From IMG/VR virus record IMGVR_UViG_3300030102_003253, positions 1 through 44,014 of that record: a stretch of 44,014 nucleotides of DNA. The stretch is one strand, 5' to 3'. This document shows positions 8,901 to 15,748 of this stretch, piece after piece. Numbering within the stretch: position 1 is the stretch's first letter; every line of letters starts with the position of its first letter. The position numbers and the translations under genes were made by a program. Under the pieces are notes generated by a model. It worked only from the letters and a program-made list of their open reading frames with translations, had not been told where the DNA came from and did no database searches. Source of the DNA: a virus.

Positions 8901-9355
8901 TTTGACACGAGACTAAAAAGATTGTTTAGACCTGTTTGGTTCTGAGCAAGGAGAACAAGGTGCGCTCGTCGGTTAAGGATGTGCTTGGCAGAGCGTTTAG
9001 ATGCAGACTCATCCTCAATAACGGGACCGTTGGCTTCCTTCTTCTTTTTCTTTTTTTGGTTCGCCAGATGCTCTTCCTTCTCAACCTTCCACTTTTCCAA
9101 GTCATCGATGAAGTAAGCCTCGATGCCAAAGATGGGTTTGAACTTCTTGCCCTCCTCGTTCATCTTCTTGGCGTGCAAAACCTGATGCGGTAGACCTGAC
9201 ATGTTGCCGTGATCTGTTAGGGCAAGTGCGTCACACCCGTTCTCCCAAGCAAAATCAATATGCTCGGACGGATAGCCCATTCCATCAAAAATGCTGTAAA
9301 CACTGTGACTATGCAGCCCAACAAATGGAATGCTCGATACTGTACGCTGTGTCAA
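5927..9355 (-). CDS. dnaE: DNA polymerase III alpha subunit (C-family, DnaE type)
   Basis: A 1142-aa bacterial-type replicative DNA polymerase. The PHP domain (residues about 10-270) keeps all expected metal-ligand positions by eye: H15, H17, D24, H49, E79, H132, C183, D257 and H259. The palm has GAGRGSAAGSLVAYVLGITG and the two-Asp motif PDID (D468, D470), with the third acidic residue in FIKFDILGL (D633). HAGGVVIA, IYRPGPL and the GYGFNKSHAVSYSILSYQCA region are present. A helix-hairpin-helix (SIKGLGDKAVEQI) precedes the C-terminal part. The start is TTG at 9355, placed five bases after AGGAGG; no ATG fits better. A Lys-rich insert lies near residues 100-108. It probably replicates the phage genome. 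No separate DnaQ proofreading gene is in the window. Confidence 0.96.
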   Translation of the reverse strand: MTQRTVSSIPFVGLHSHSVYSIFDGMGYPSEHIDFAWENGCDALALTDHGNMSGLPHQVLHAKKMNEEGKKFKPIFGIEAYFIDDLEKWKVEKEEHLANQKKKKKKEANGPVIEDESASKRSAKHILNRRAHLVLLAQNQTGLNNLFSLVSKSYEGENFYRFPRVDYKMLREHSEGIIVSSACLGGPLSKCFWNNREESPEAVHNAMVKTINEFKDIFGDKFYCELQWNRIPEQHQVNQHIIKAAAETNTELVSTADAHYPRPEMFKDRELYKQLGWLGKAKPDYAESTLPEKREDLMYELYPKNGDQMWQAYKSSSEELGIEYDDDLVRKSLENTYHIAHERIESFYPDTTVRLPDFVVPEGSTATDELTRLCIAGLTDLGLSKKKDYVERLKEEIKVIDDRGFCKYFLTMKAVSDEATKTQLVGAGRGSAAGSLVAYVLGITGIDPIKYGLLFSRFLRKDATDYPDIDYDVADPMALKEELMEKWGKDTVVPISNYNTLQLRSLIKDIAKFYGIDFSEVNRVTSVMVLEATPLAKARHGITAGVYNPTFEELMEFSDSLKKFLRKYPHVETHVKTLTGQLRSISRHAGGVVIADNLDRHMPLINSGGVIQTPWSEGMNVRHLEPLGFIKFDILGLASLRMLEGAIRHILVRHHGIEDPTFEQIKEWYDDNLHPEKMNLDDQAVYENIFHKGRWAGVFQFTEKGAQGFCQRAKPRSIIDISAITSIYRPGPLSANVHNSYVKAKKNPQDIKYLHPLVKEVTKETYGYLIFQEQIALLAHKLGKDLTLDEGNMLRKLLTKKGTTGKTYEKKQKIRKKFIDGCVEKGIKEQAAQKLWQTFEYFSGYGFNKSHAVSYSILSYQCAYLLNYFPVEWAAAFLDKEPEGRKERAINIVRSIGLGVEYPDINRSGEVWEIAEDGKSLIQPLTSIKGLGDKAVEQIMAHRPFNTIEEFLFNEDIVYSKLNKKGIDVLCRTQALNSLMDDRFSGLKHFWSAVAVERPKNKKKFLENIELYEPEGDFTKEEKIAYLVDLAGIFPFHLVMSQRVESQLNEYCIPPLGEFDPDLGAAWFIPREVLKKKTRKGKDFYIVRAIDNTSKTSVIKVWGVDPRLDIIYTNRPYMAKLSYSEQWGFSTRSMRYGWKLIG

Positions 9356-9364
9356 ACCACCCTC

Positions 9365-9616
9365 CTAATCAGATTTCTTTTCTAGTTGTTTCTCAAGGTC
9401 GAAGATCTTTCCTTCAAGTTTGTCGATAAGTTTATCAGCAATCTCTACTTCTTCTTCCAACTTAGTAATAGTATCGCTCATTTCAACAGATTTGTCAAGT
9501 AAAAGATCAACTAATACTCGCTGTTCGTAACTTAATTCGTAATAATTTGGTGCGAATCCGGCGTCTTCTCTCACGCGCCAAGGGATCTCGCCGTATTGTT
9601 GTTCGTGGCTACTCAC
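9365..9616 (-). CDS. Small coiled-coil protein, 83 aa
   Basis: Starts with GTG at 9616, nine bases after AGGAG, overlapping the end of the preceding gene by eight bases. The N-terminal 35 residues are mixed (YGEIPWRVREDAGFAPNYYE). Residues about 38-80 form a long heptad-like charged helix (ITKLEEEVEIADKLIDKLEG) typical of coiled coils. It lies directly upstream of DnaE, whose Shine-Dalgarno sequence overlaps its stop. Function unknown. Confidence 0.7.
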   Translation of the reverse strand: MSSHEQQYGEIPWRVREDAGFAPNYYELSYEQRVLVDLLLDKSVEMSDTITKLEEEVEIADKLIDKLEGKIFDLEKQLEKKSD

Positions 9617-10526
9617 TTTCTTGTACTCCTATTCTTTGTAAAATTCTACTTTCTTTACCAGTTTTTATGTATCTGCTTTTGGGTCTTCGCAAATCGTCTA
9701 GATTTGAGATTGCCTGACGCAATCCGTGCCAAGTAAATACATTGTAATATCTTTTCATCTCCAAGTCAACATATTTATTTTTATTAATTGGCTCAAGAAG
9801 TTGTTCAATCGTAAAAAACCTTCCTGAACGTTGTTGTTCTAATGGTAACCGTTCAAACCATGAACTTGTATTTGGATCGTAATCTGCTATCGCTCTGTTG
9901 TTCAAAGTATTCTTTTTCATAAAATTACTTTTTAGTTTTCTCAGATCTTCTTGCTCAAAAGAAAACGGAAGGTATTCACCCTCCCAAGCGGACTTGCCTT
10001 CGTAACTGAAAAAGAATTTTTTGTTCCTTCCTGTGACCGCTCTGTGTTCTTTGAAGTCCCAGAAGGGAACTCCTGTCCACGGAAACGTAACAAAGAATCT
10101 TGTGGCTGCTGTCCACTTGCTGGCAAAACTAGCCAGACGGTTTGCTGTCTTTGCAGCAGAAATAATTGCCCACGCTGCTGAACCTCTTTGTCTTTTATCT
10201 TTCTCCGACATCCTGATGTAATAAATTGGAATCTGCACTCTAAACGACTCAGGAGTTTTTGTTACTTCTCTCCACCACCAGTTGGGATCTTCTACCCATT
10301 CTCCAAAAGTTTTCTTTAGAAGTTTTACATCCTGTTCTTTGCATAAAATAAAAATCTGTCGGCAACCAGCAAAAGCACATTGCAAAACTGCGTTGTCTAT
10401 TAGTGTAATGCCTTCACCTATTTGACTGAAGAAAGGAGCATACGGCAAGTTCCAGTCGTTCCTAAATCCATCCAACGGGATGATTCCGACCATTTTTTTA
10501 TGTGTGAACTGATTTGGGAATTCCAT
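9609..10526 (-). CDS. Putative nucleotidyltransferase-fold protein, 305 aa
   Basis: The N-terminal third resembles the nucleotide-binding core of GT-A nucleotidyltransferases: a beta strand and loop IIPLDGFRNDWNLPY in the place of the usual glycine-rich loop, then ITLIDNAVLQCAFAGCRQIF and a second strand FILCKEQDV. The usual GxGxR signature is degenerate, so activity is uncertain. The rest is aromatic and basic with no motif I recognise. GAGG lies seven bases before the ATG at 10526. The 5' end overlaps the upstream gene by 109 bases, unusual for this compact but mostly 1-50 base overlap genome. Could be a sugar-nucleotide enzyme or an inactive relative. Confidence 0.6.
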   Translation of the reverse strand: MEFPNQFTHKKMVGIIPLDGFRNDWNLPYAPFFSQIGEGITLIDNAVLQCAFAGCRQIFILCKEQDVKLLKKTFGEWVEDPNWWWREVTKTPESFRVQIPIYYIRMSEKDKRQRGSAAWAIISAAKTANRLASFASKWTAATRFFVTFPWTGVPFWDFKEHRAVTGRNKKFFFSYEGKSAWEGEYLPFSFEQEDLRKLKSNFMKKNTLNNRAIADYDPNTSSWFERLPLEQQRSGRFFTIEQLLEPINKNKYVDLEMKRYYNVFTWHGLRQAISNLDDLRRPKSRYIKTGKESRILQRIGVQESE

Positions 10527-11257
10527 AACTTATCCTCGTCATACTCTATAAACTTTATTCTTTCGTCCTCATGCAAATGATGTTCCATTGGAACAACAGT
10601 TCTTGTTACAGGTGTCAACTTCAATGGCAAGAATTTGTCTTTACCATTGCCGGGACCGCGCAAACCCAGCCCTTCTAACAGCGATTTAAGTTTGTATCTA
10701 AGGGTTACCTCTCCATACTTGAAATCGTTTAGTGCGCTCTCACGGAGTTCTGAGCAGCAAAAAATGCGCTTCTGAGTGCCCAAAAGGGTTTTGAAGAACA
10801 TTTCCTTGATAAACTCGTCTCCGTTGTAATGATACTCCAAGTTGTGTGGCGATGAAGAAAGTTTTACTTCGTGAACCACTCTGTGTAATCTATCTTTTGT
10901 TTCTGTTGCAGACAATCCTGATAGCATTGTTGGGTCGAGACAAAAAACATTTTTGAATTTATACTTCAATAAAGAGTTCTCATTCGTAATAATTTTTATT
11001 ACGTCTTCTTCTCTGCGTATCGATTGGTTAGGATAAACACCCAGAATCTTACCACGATACATCATTTGCAGAAAAAGAAAGTCCCAGATCTTTTCTTTGG
11101 GTTCTCCTGTGGAAAACTTATCAAAGAAGAATGGGCGTTGTGGTTCTGTAAACGTAATGTAATAGTCATTACTGAAAGCAAACAATAAAGAAGCCACATC
11201 CCCACCGATGACAATGTTCTCAGCATGAGTGAAGATGTGGTTCTTTAATTTCTTCAT
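10418..11257 (-). CDS. Hypothetical protein, 279 aa
   Basis: An unrecognised 279-aa protein. Its N-terminus (HAENIVIGGDVASLLFAFSN) looks like a Rossmann-like strand-loop-helix. Several Cys (FKNVFCLDP, KRIFCCSELRES) and a His-rich stretch PMEHHLHEDERIKFIEYDED are visible. The ATG overlaps the transglycosylase stop as ATGA. The last 36 codons overlap the start of the nucleotidyltransferase-like gene in another frame. No family assigned. Confidence 0.65.
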   Translation of the reverse strand: MKKLKNHIFTHAENIVIGGDVASLLFAFSNDYYITFTEPQRPFFFDKFSTGEPKEKIWDFLFLQMMYRGKILGVYPNQSIRREEDVIKIITNENSLLKYKFKNVFCLDPTMLSGLSATETKDRLHRVVHEVKLSSSPHNLEYHYNGDEFIKEMFFKTLLGTQKRIFCCSELRESALNDFKYGEVTLRYKLKSLLEGLGLRGPGNGKDKFLPLKLTPVTRTVVPMEHHLHEDERIKFIEYDEDKLWNSQISSHIKKWSESSRWMDLGTTGTCRMLLSSVK

Positions 11258-11715
11258 TTGATTTTTCTTTTAATCTTCTTTGTTATTTTTAAAACTTTCT
11301 TTGCGTATTGAATCCCACGAGTGTTTGGTTTCTTTCCTTTGCAGCGAAAGCCTGCGTTGTATCCACAAAGACCGACCAAGAGGTTTCCCTTGGCGTATTT
11401 GTAAACCCAGTAGTGCAGTTTCCTTGTGCCCTCTGGTAATCCAATCTTTGGATCTTTCAGTTGCTTGCAAGTGTATTTACTCCACTGTGGCATTACTTGT
11501 GCGATGCCGCACGCTCCTGCGTATGATACAACGTGCGGCTTCCAGTTAGACTCAACGTGTAGCATTGCGGCTAACATCACTGGGTCAAGTTTATTTTTCT
11601 TTGCTTCCTTTACAATACTATGGCTAAAGCGACAAGCACGATCCGCGCTAGAAACACCAAAGAATGCTGAGTTAGCCACGATAGCAGCGCATAGAATTTT
11701 TCCAGTAATGACCAT
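11254..11715 (-). CDS. Secreted lytic transglycosylase-like protein (SLT domain)
   Basis: A 153-aa protein with a hydrophobic N-terminal export signal (residues 3-24, ending VSSADRA). The catalytic domain follows: MLAAMLHVESNWKPHVVS carries the catalytic Glu (E55), GACGIAQVMP is the conserved SLT glycine motif, and GLCGYNAGF is the C-terminal NAG-type motif. The family cleaves the MurNAc-GlcNAc bond of peptidoglycan. With its own signal peptide it could act from the periplasm at lysis, or be a signal-anchor type enzyme. It lies next to ThyX, not near the endolysin. GGGGG lies before the ATG. Confidence 0.85.
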   Translation of the reverse strand: MVITGKILCAAIVANSAFFGVSSADRACRFSHSIVKEAKKNKLDPVMLAAMLHVESNWKPHVVSYAGACGIAQVMPQWSKYTCKQLKDPKIGLPEGTRKLHYWVYKYAKGNLLVGLCGYNAGFRCKGKKPNTRGIQYAKKVLKITKKIKRKIK

Positions 11716-12414
11716 TTAGTGCCCCCTGATTTCACGATAAGCTCCTACAGTTTCTGGGTATAGTTTCGTTGCAATCTCCAACATTCCAAGAGCCATGTCT
11801 TGGATTTCTTTTTGTGCGCCTTCGTGTGTGCGAAGGTCAATAAACTTCAGCAGGTTGTTTAGATTGCAACTCGCATAGTATTCCGTGTACATATTCTGTG
11901 GCAAGACACCACGGGCTTGTTCACGGCAGACACCTGCTTCAATAAGTTCGTTAAAGAACTTTAGGCTGGCTTCGTGGTGCATCCTAATACAATCAGAAGC
12001 TTCATACTGCCAGCTTTCAATAACTGGATCAACCAAGTCGTCAGCATTGCTTGCTTGACGATTAGACTTGTGTTGAGTCCTGAAAGCTTCTGGCTCGTAG
12101 AACTGAATATCAAAGTCTGTGTATCGTCTGCTGATCTCATTGTAAGACCAAGTACGATGCCTGTGGTGCTGAGAGCGAACAAACAGCGGTACCTTTACAC
12201 GGAAGGTTACAAAACAATGTTCCAGAGTTGAAGTATGTTTGTGCTTAATAAGATACTTGATAAGCTTTTTATCTTTGTTGTCGAGCTTTGTTTTGTGTTT
12301 CCCAAAAGAAACTCTAGCAGAGTTGACGACAGAAAGGTCTGACCCTACAGCGTCTACCAACTCAACAAAACCAATGCCATCTTTATACAGAGGAATCTTC
12401 ATCTTTAGTAACAT
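11716..12414 (-). CDS. thyX: FAD-dependent thymidylate synthase ThyX
   Basis: A 232-aa flavin-dependent thymidylate synthase. The diagnostic RHRxxSxNExSxRY motif is intact as RHRTWSYNEISRRY (residues 85-98), and QARGVLPQNMYTEYYASCN with the following LRTHEGAQKEIQ is the substrate-binding C-terminal region. The enzyme makes dTMP from dUMP using methylene-tetrahydrofolate, NADPH and FAD. GGAGG lies nine bases before the ATG at 12414; the gene overlaps the thioesterase by 32 bases. Works with the dCMP deaminase and NrdJ encoded in the window. Confidence 0.95.
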   Translation of the reverse strand: MLLKMKIPLYKDGIGFVELVDAVGSDLSVVNSARVSFGKHKTKLDNKDKKLIKYLIKHKHTSTLEHCFVTFRVKVPLFVRSQHHRHRTWSYNEISRRYTDFDIQFYEPEAFRTQHKSNRQASNADDLVDPVIESWQYEASDCIRMHHEASLKFFNELIEAGVCREQARGVLPQNMYTEYYASCNLNNLLKFIDLRTHEGAQKEIQDMALGMLEIATKLYPETVGAYREIRGH

Positions 12415-12820
12415 ATCTTTGTGCCTCCATTGGCTTGTATCCGTACTTCAGTCTAACTCTGTCTGAAATGGGAATTGGATCTCCATCACCATCAATACGA
12501 ACAAACTTCATAATGGTTGAGCAGGCAACCTTTTGTGTCCCATTGTAAACCGAGTGCCTACGGGCTTCTAGTTTTAAATCTAAGCTTGTGGTTCCAATTT
12601 TGCAAACCTCTCCATAGATTCTAATCAGTTGCCCCGGTCTGACCGGACAGTGAAAAATAACTTCGTCGATCTTTTTGGTAACCATTCTTGGAGTGTCCGC
12701 CACTTGACAAGCGAATGAAGCCGCAGACTCATCCAGCCAAGCCAACATGATTCCCCCAAAGAGGTTGCCATGGTAACCAACATCGTTTTGTTTAACTAAG
12801 CGCGTTGAGATTAATTCCAT
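12383..12820 (-). CDS. Acyl-CoA thioesterase-like hotdog protein (YciA/4HBT type)
   Basis: A 145-aa hotdog-fold protein. The motif NDVGYHGNLFGGIMLAWLDE is the acyl-CoA thioesterase signature with N19, GG22-23 and catalytic-type D30. The downstream strands (IDEVIFHCPVRPGQLIRIYG) match the VxFxxPVxxGD pattern of the family. The enzyme would hydrolyse acyl-CoA to free acid and CoA; the chain length cannot be read from sequence. It starts right after the stop of the GroES-like gene and runs into ThyX. A lipid-metabolism gene in a lytic phage suggests modulation of host membrane or fatty-acid pools. Confidence 0.85.
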   Translation of the reverse strand: MELISTRLVKQNDVGYHGNLFGGIMLAWLDESAASFACQVADTPRMVTKKIDEVIFHCPVRPGQLIRIYGEVCKIGTTSLDLKLEARRHSVYNGTQKVACSTIMKFVRIDGDGDPIPISDRVRLKYGYKPMEAQRYVTKDEDSSV

Positions 12821-13117
12821 TTAATGATCTTCCACATGATGAATTTCGTGCATAATGCCGTAAACATAGTTCTCCAAAACAAGGTCGTACTCTTGCCCAT
12901 TAACCTTGATACCATTAATCATACTTCGATCAACAACAATCGCGTCATACGGTGCCAGATCAAGTTTACAATCGTCTGAGTGAGCAAGCACTGTTACTAC
13001 CTCGTAAGGATCTTTTGGTTTCTCATAATCATCAGGAAGAACAAAAGAACTGTTTTTTTCCTTTGATTCTTCTTCTGCACGCTTTACGAGAATGTGACGA
13101 TTGAGGGGAATAAACAT
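12821..13117 (-). CDS. GroES-like co-chaperonin
   Basis: A 98-aa protein matching the GroES beta-barrel in order: an N-terminal RHILVKRAEEESKE strand, a short mobile-loop region ending in FVLPDD, a EVVTVLAHSDD strand, YDAIVVDRS, and the C-terminal IKVNGQEYDLVLENYVYGIM strand that packs the barrel. Length agrees with GroES (about 97 aa). A His-rich tail follows. It would cap host GroEL, as gp31 of T4 does for capsid folding. GGGGAG precedes the ATG. The large T4-like capsid here gives a plausible client, by analogy. Confidence 0.78.
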   Translation of the reverse strand: MFIPLNRHILVKRAEEESKEKNSSFVLPDDYEKPKDPYEVVTVLAHSDDCKLDLAPYDAIVVDRSMINGIKVNGQEYDLVLENYVYGIMHEIHHVEDH

Positions 13118-13118
13118 T

Positions 13119-13394
13119 TTACTCCCCCCCTAGATCGTGTGGATTACCGCCCGAGATGGTGTAGGAAAGATTCTCGTAAATCTCGGACAGATTATCAAAG
13201 TCAACGTTGTGTTGCAACATGCGGAATGCCTTCATCGCCAAAGAAATTTCATCCTTGTCAAGCCATTTGTTTTCAACATAGTTGCGGCGAAGTTCTTTTC
13301 GCTGCTCACGATAAGGCTCCATGCACTCTTCAATAGCAGCGATTGACTGAATGTACTCTGCAATGTGTTGCGCTTTGCTGGTTTGGTCACTCAT
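13119..13394 (-). CDS. Hypothetical helical protein, 91 aa
   Basis: I prefer the ATG at 13394 because GGAG lies six bases upstream; a start at 13406 would overlap the glutaredoxin stop. The protein is helical and charged (EECMEPYREQRKELRRNYVE), ending GGNPHDLGGE. It lies between glutaredoxin and the GroES-like gene. No family recognised. Confidence 0.65.
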   Translation of the reverse strand: MSDQTSKAQHIAEYIQSIAAIEECMEPYREQRKELRRNYVENKWLDKDEISLAMKAFRMLQHNVDFDNLSEIYENLSYTISGGNPHDLGGE

Positions 13395-13395
13395 T

Positions 13396-13635
13396 TTACT
13401 CTCCATTAATAATTTTGTTTAACTCTGTGTAGCCGCCAATAAACGTCTCTCGGTTATTAACAACTTCAAAAATAAGTGGCACGGTCATTTGTCCGGTCCA
13501 CGTTTTAATCTCTTCCATTATAGGCGAACTTGCTTCTAATGTCAAGTATTCATATTCAATTTTTTCATTATCCAAAAGTTCTTTTGCCATGTGACAATAA
13601 GGACAAGTCTCCGTCGCATAAATTTTATACTTCAT
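13396..13635 (-). CDS. Glutaredoxin
   Basis: A 79-aa glutaredoxin: MKYKIYATETCPYCHMAKEL carries the CPYC active site (C11, C14). The TVPLIF cis-Pro loop and the glutathione-binding GGYTEL follow at the expected spacing. I start at 13635, the ATG preceded by a purine-rich GGAAAAAG stretch; the longer frame to 13695 lies inside the upstream gene. It overlaps that gene by 11 bases. It likely supplies electrons for deoxynucleotide synthesis with the thioredoxin-like protein at 5327-5698. Confidence 0.9.
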   Translation of the reverse strand: MKYKIYATETCPYCHMAKELLDNEKIEYEYLTLEASSPIMEEIKTWTGQMTVPLIFEVVNNRETFIGGYTELNKIINGE

Positions 13636-14077
13636 TTTTCTTTTTCCTATTCTTCCTTCCATCGGGGCGTACTCCACCCTGTTGGATACTGCCAAAGTTG
13701 ATGAACTTTTTGTTTTTGTGTTGGTTGGTATACATAATTAATTCAAAAAATTCAACACCATTTTTATTTAGAACCTTGTGTTGGATTAACTCCAGTTTGC
13801 CCCACAAAGGTGGGCGTTGCTTTGGGCGTCGTCCACGACCTTTGTATTCGGGAAGTGGTGGTGGTTCGTTCAAAATACTAATAATGTGATTGATGTATTC
13901 TTCATCGCCCATCGTGTTGCGAAGAGGTGTGTCGATCTTCACCTTCATAACAACTGGAAACTTAGTTTCAAACTCACCGCGTCTATGCCAGCGGCAATTA
14001 AGATAAGCCCCATCAAATTCTTTATCGATACCCCAATAAGATTCTGGGATAACTGGGACGATTTCAACTTTACTCAT
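13625..14077 (-). CDS. Hypothetical protein, 150 aa, promoter-proximal
   Basis: First gene after a strong promoter. AGGAGG lies six bases before the ATG at 14077; an in-frame TTG two codons upstream is less likely. The protein has an N-terminal VEIVPVIPESYWGI, a central Pro/Arg stretch (PPPLPEYKGRGRRPKQRPP) and a very basic C-terminus (GRKNRKKK). It may bind nucleic acid. No family recognised. Confidence 0.72.
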   Translation of the reverse strand: MSKVEIVPVIPESYWGIDKEFDGAYLNCRWHRRGEFETKFPVVMKVKIDTPLRNTMGDEEYINHIISILNEPPPLPEYKGRGRRPKQRPPLWGKLELIQHKVLNKNGVEFFELIMYTNQHKNKKFINFGSIQQGGVRPDGRKNRKKKNEV

Positions 14078-14098
14078 TCTCAACCTCCTGTGAACTAT

Positions 14099-14126
14099 AG
14101 TATAGCACAGTGAGATAATAAGTCAA
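14099..14126 (-). promoter_or_regulatory. Sigma-70 promoter with extended -10
   Basis: Coding strand TTGACT (14121-14126), a 16-base spacer, then TATACT (14099-14104) preceded by TGC, an extended -10. It lies about 20 bases before the ATG at 14077 and heads the run of metabolic genes to the left. Confidence 0.8.
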
Positions 14127-14147
14127 GGATTTTTATTGTAAAATGCT

Positions 14148-14381
14148 TTATGGACTTGGAGGTACTGTTGGGATTGTATATCCTAAACCGATTACCCACT
14201 CGTCAACATCAAAGTCTTCCCACTGTGTTTGTACCAGTTCAATTGAATTAGGGGGTGTGGTGTGTTCCCAAACGCCGCGAACTCTGTAATTTGTAAACCC
14301 TTTTTTTATTAATTTACCATTCTGCCCTGCGACTGAATCAGTTTGAATATAATAAGTTATTGGTAACGAAGATACAGACAT
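14148..14381 (-). CDS. Small hypothetical protein, 77 aa
   Basis: A 77-aa protein with beta-rich composition (SLPITYYIQTDSV, YRVRGVWEHTTPP) and a Pro-rich end (YTIPTVPPSP). It follows the LamG-like gene by ten bases and is last in the group before the 14099 promoter. Small virion or appendage accessory protein is plausible from position only. Confidence 0.6.
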   Translation of the reverse strand: MSVSSLPITYYIQTDSVAGQNGKLIKKGFTNYRVRGVWEHTTPPNSIELVQTQWEDFDVDEWVIGLGYTIPTVPPSP

Positions 14382-14391
14382 ATTATTATTC

Positions 14392-15279
14392 CTACTTGTT
14401 AGGTGGGGTTGTTCCTAAATTGTGCTTTCTTGCAACTGCCCTTGAAAGTGTTTCCATTTCAGCATCTGTTAAGACTCTTGTAATGGCAATAAGTGTTCCA
14501 ATTGACCCATTATAGAAAATCTCGTTTGTTCCACGAGCAGCCATAAAAAGGATCTCATCATCTCCCCATGTAGTGTTAATATCGGTTGTGCTACCACCTG
14601 TATAAATCTGTGAAGTTGTCATTGCAACACCATTTACAAATGGTTTTGTAGAAGTTCCAGCGCCGCCTCCAGCGGCATTGCGATCAAAAACAACACCGTG
14701 GACTATTGGCAAGTCAACATTAACAATTGTTCCGTTACTGCCAGCAACGCCGCCAACCTGTGTATTACTTGCGTTGCCGCCTTGTGATTGCCCATTGTAA
14801 ACTGAGAAATCTGATGAGTTACGCTGAATTCCTACCGCAAATCCGTCTTCATCGTACCACAGACCAGCAAGTTCTAAAATTGTATCAAAGTCGGTACCGC
14901 CGTTTGCTTTTGCAAAGTAAATCAGCGATAATGCGCTTTTGTCGTTTAATTGTGCAACAACGTTTTGAGATCTAAGTGAATCATCTGTACCATTAAAAGA
15001 TACGACTGGTTTATTATTGACAAAATTAAAAGATGGTCTTCGGGTGTCATTGTCAGGAATAAATTGAGTGTCAAATACTCCGAGCGAATCGGTCCAACTA
15101 CTAATCACCTCGCCAAAACCAACATTAATTGAATCTGGTTCTAGACAAAACAATAAGTCACTACCAGCAATTGATTTTACAAGGTTTAGAAAGTTAGATG
15201 CGCGGTCTTCAGCACGAATCTTCCCGCTTGATCGAGATGAAATACTTCCTTGACGCCCACCAAACCCCGAACGTCTCAT
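14392..15279 (-). CDS. LamG/concanavalin-like domain protein, possible appendage or receptor-binding protein
   Basis: A 295-aa protein. After a basic Gly/Arg N-terminus, residues about 40-290 have the feel of a laminin-G/ConA-like jelly roll: SWTDSLG, RRPSFNFVNNKPVVSFNGTD, LIYFAKAN, VHGVVFDR, FVNGVAMT, and the closing strand GSIGTLIAITRVLTDAEMET, a typical LamG ending (also NGxIxxxxIYxRxLTxxE). Such domains bind carbohydrate in phage fibres and capsid decorations. Its ATG is one base after the stop of the 134-aa gene. Exact location on the virion is unknown. Confidence 0.65.
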   Translation of the reverse strand: MRRSGFGGRQGSISSRSSGKIRAEDRASNFLNLVKSIAGSDLLFCLEPDSINVGFGEVISSWTDSLGVFDTQFIPDNDTRRPSFNFVNNKPVVSFNGTDDSLRSQNVVAQLNDKSALSLIYFAKANGGTDFDTILELAGLWYDEDGFAVGIQRNSSDFSVYNGQSQGGNASNTQVGGVAGSNGTIVNVDLPIVHGVVFDRNAAGGGAGTSTKPFVNGVAMTTSQIYTGGSTTDINTTWGDDEILFMAARGTNEIFYNGSIGTLIAITRVLTDAEMETLSRAVARKHNLGTTPPNK

Positions 15280-15684
15280 TCATCCAATTCCTACTGAACC
15301 TGAATAGTTGATACCGGAAGTGCCAGACAACTCGCTGTCAATTCCAGTGAGTCCAGCAATAATAGAACCTGTGCAGGGTGCGCCTTGTCCAGCAAGATAA
15401 ATATATCGAACTCTAAAATCACCCGTGTAACTCTCGCCGTTATCAAGAAGAATTTTGTAACCCTCATCGCCAATCACACCGGCTTGCGAAAAGCCAACTA
15501 CGAGCGGTACATTTGCGCCAGAGTGAACATTTTGCACCGTAAGAAAACTAGTCACTGCCGGAAACTTAATTTCGGTTACTGCACTATTTGATACAACGAT
15601 GCTTGATGACAAAAAGGGTTTTGCACTCATTTGGTATTGACCAACTGAGCTAACTCCCGGTCTATATTTATCTGGTCCAGCCAT
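15280..15684 (-). CDS. Putative virion protein, 134 aa
   Basis: A beta-rich, Ser/Gly/Val-rich 134-aa protein with few charges (SSSIVVSNSAVTEIKFPAVT, LVVGFSQAGV), ending in a Gly/Ser tail. Such composition is common for small capsid-decoration or fibre proteins. GAGGAG lies upstream of the ATG, and an ACTATTTAA motif lies about 33 bases before it. Adjacent to the LamG-like gene, with which it may be co-expressed. No family assigned. Confidence 0.6.
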   Translation of the reverse strand: MAGPDKYRPGVSSVGQYQMSAKPFLSSSIVVSNSAVTEIKFPAVTSFLTVQNVHSGANVPLVVGFSQAGVIGDEGYKILLDNGESYTGDFRVRYIYLAGQGAPCTGSIIAGLTGIDSELSGTSGINYSGSVGIG

Positions 15685-15718
15685 TTATTTACTCCTCGAC
15701 TTTAATGAAAGTTCTTTA

Positions 15719-15727
15719 TTAAATAGT
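15719..15727 (-). promoter_or_regulatory. ACTATTTAA motif
   Basis: Coding-strand ACTATTTAA about 33 bases before the ATG of the 134-aa gene. Member of the recurring intergenic set; function inferred. Confidence 0.4.
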
Positions 15728-15748
15728 AGCGAGGACCGCAAAATGAAC

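Noticed and set aside
9609-10526. Overlap with the 279-aa gene as a sequencing frameshift splitting one gene
   Set aside because: The downstream gene has its own GAGG site and a clear N-terminal domain, so two genes are more likely.
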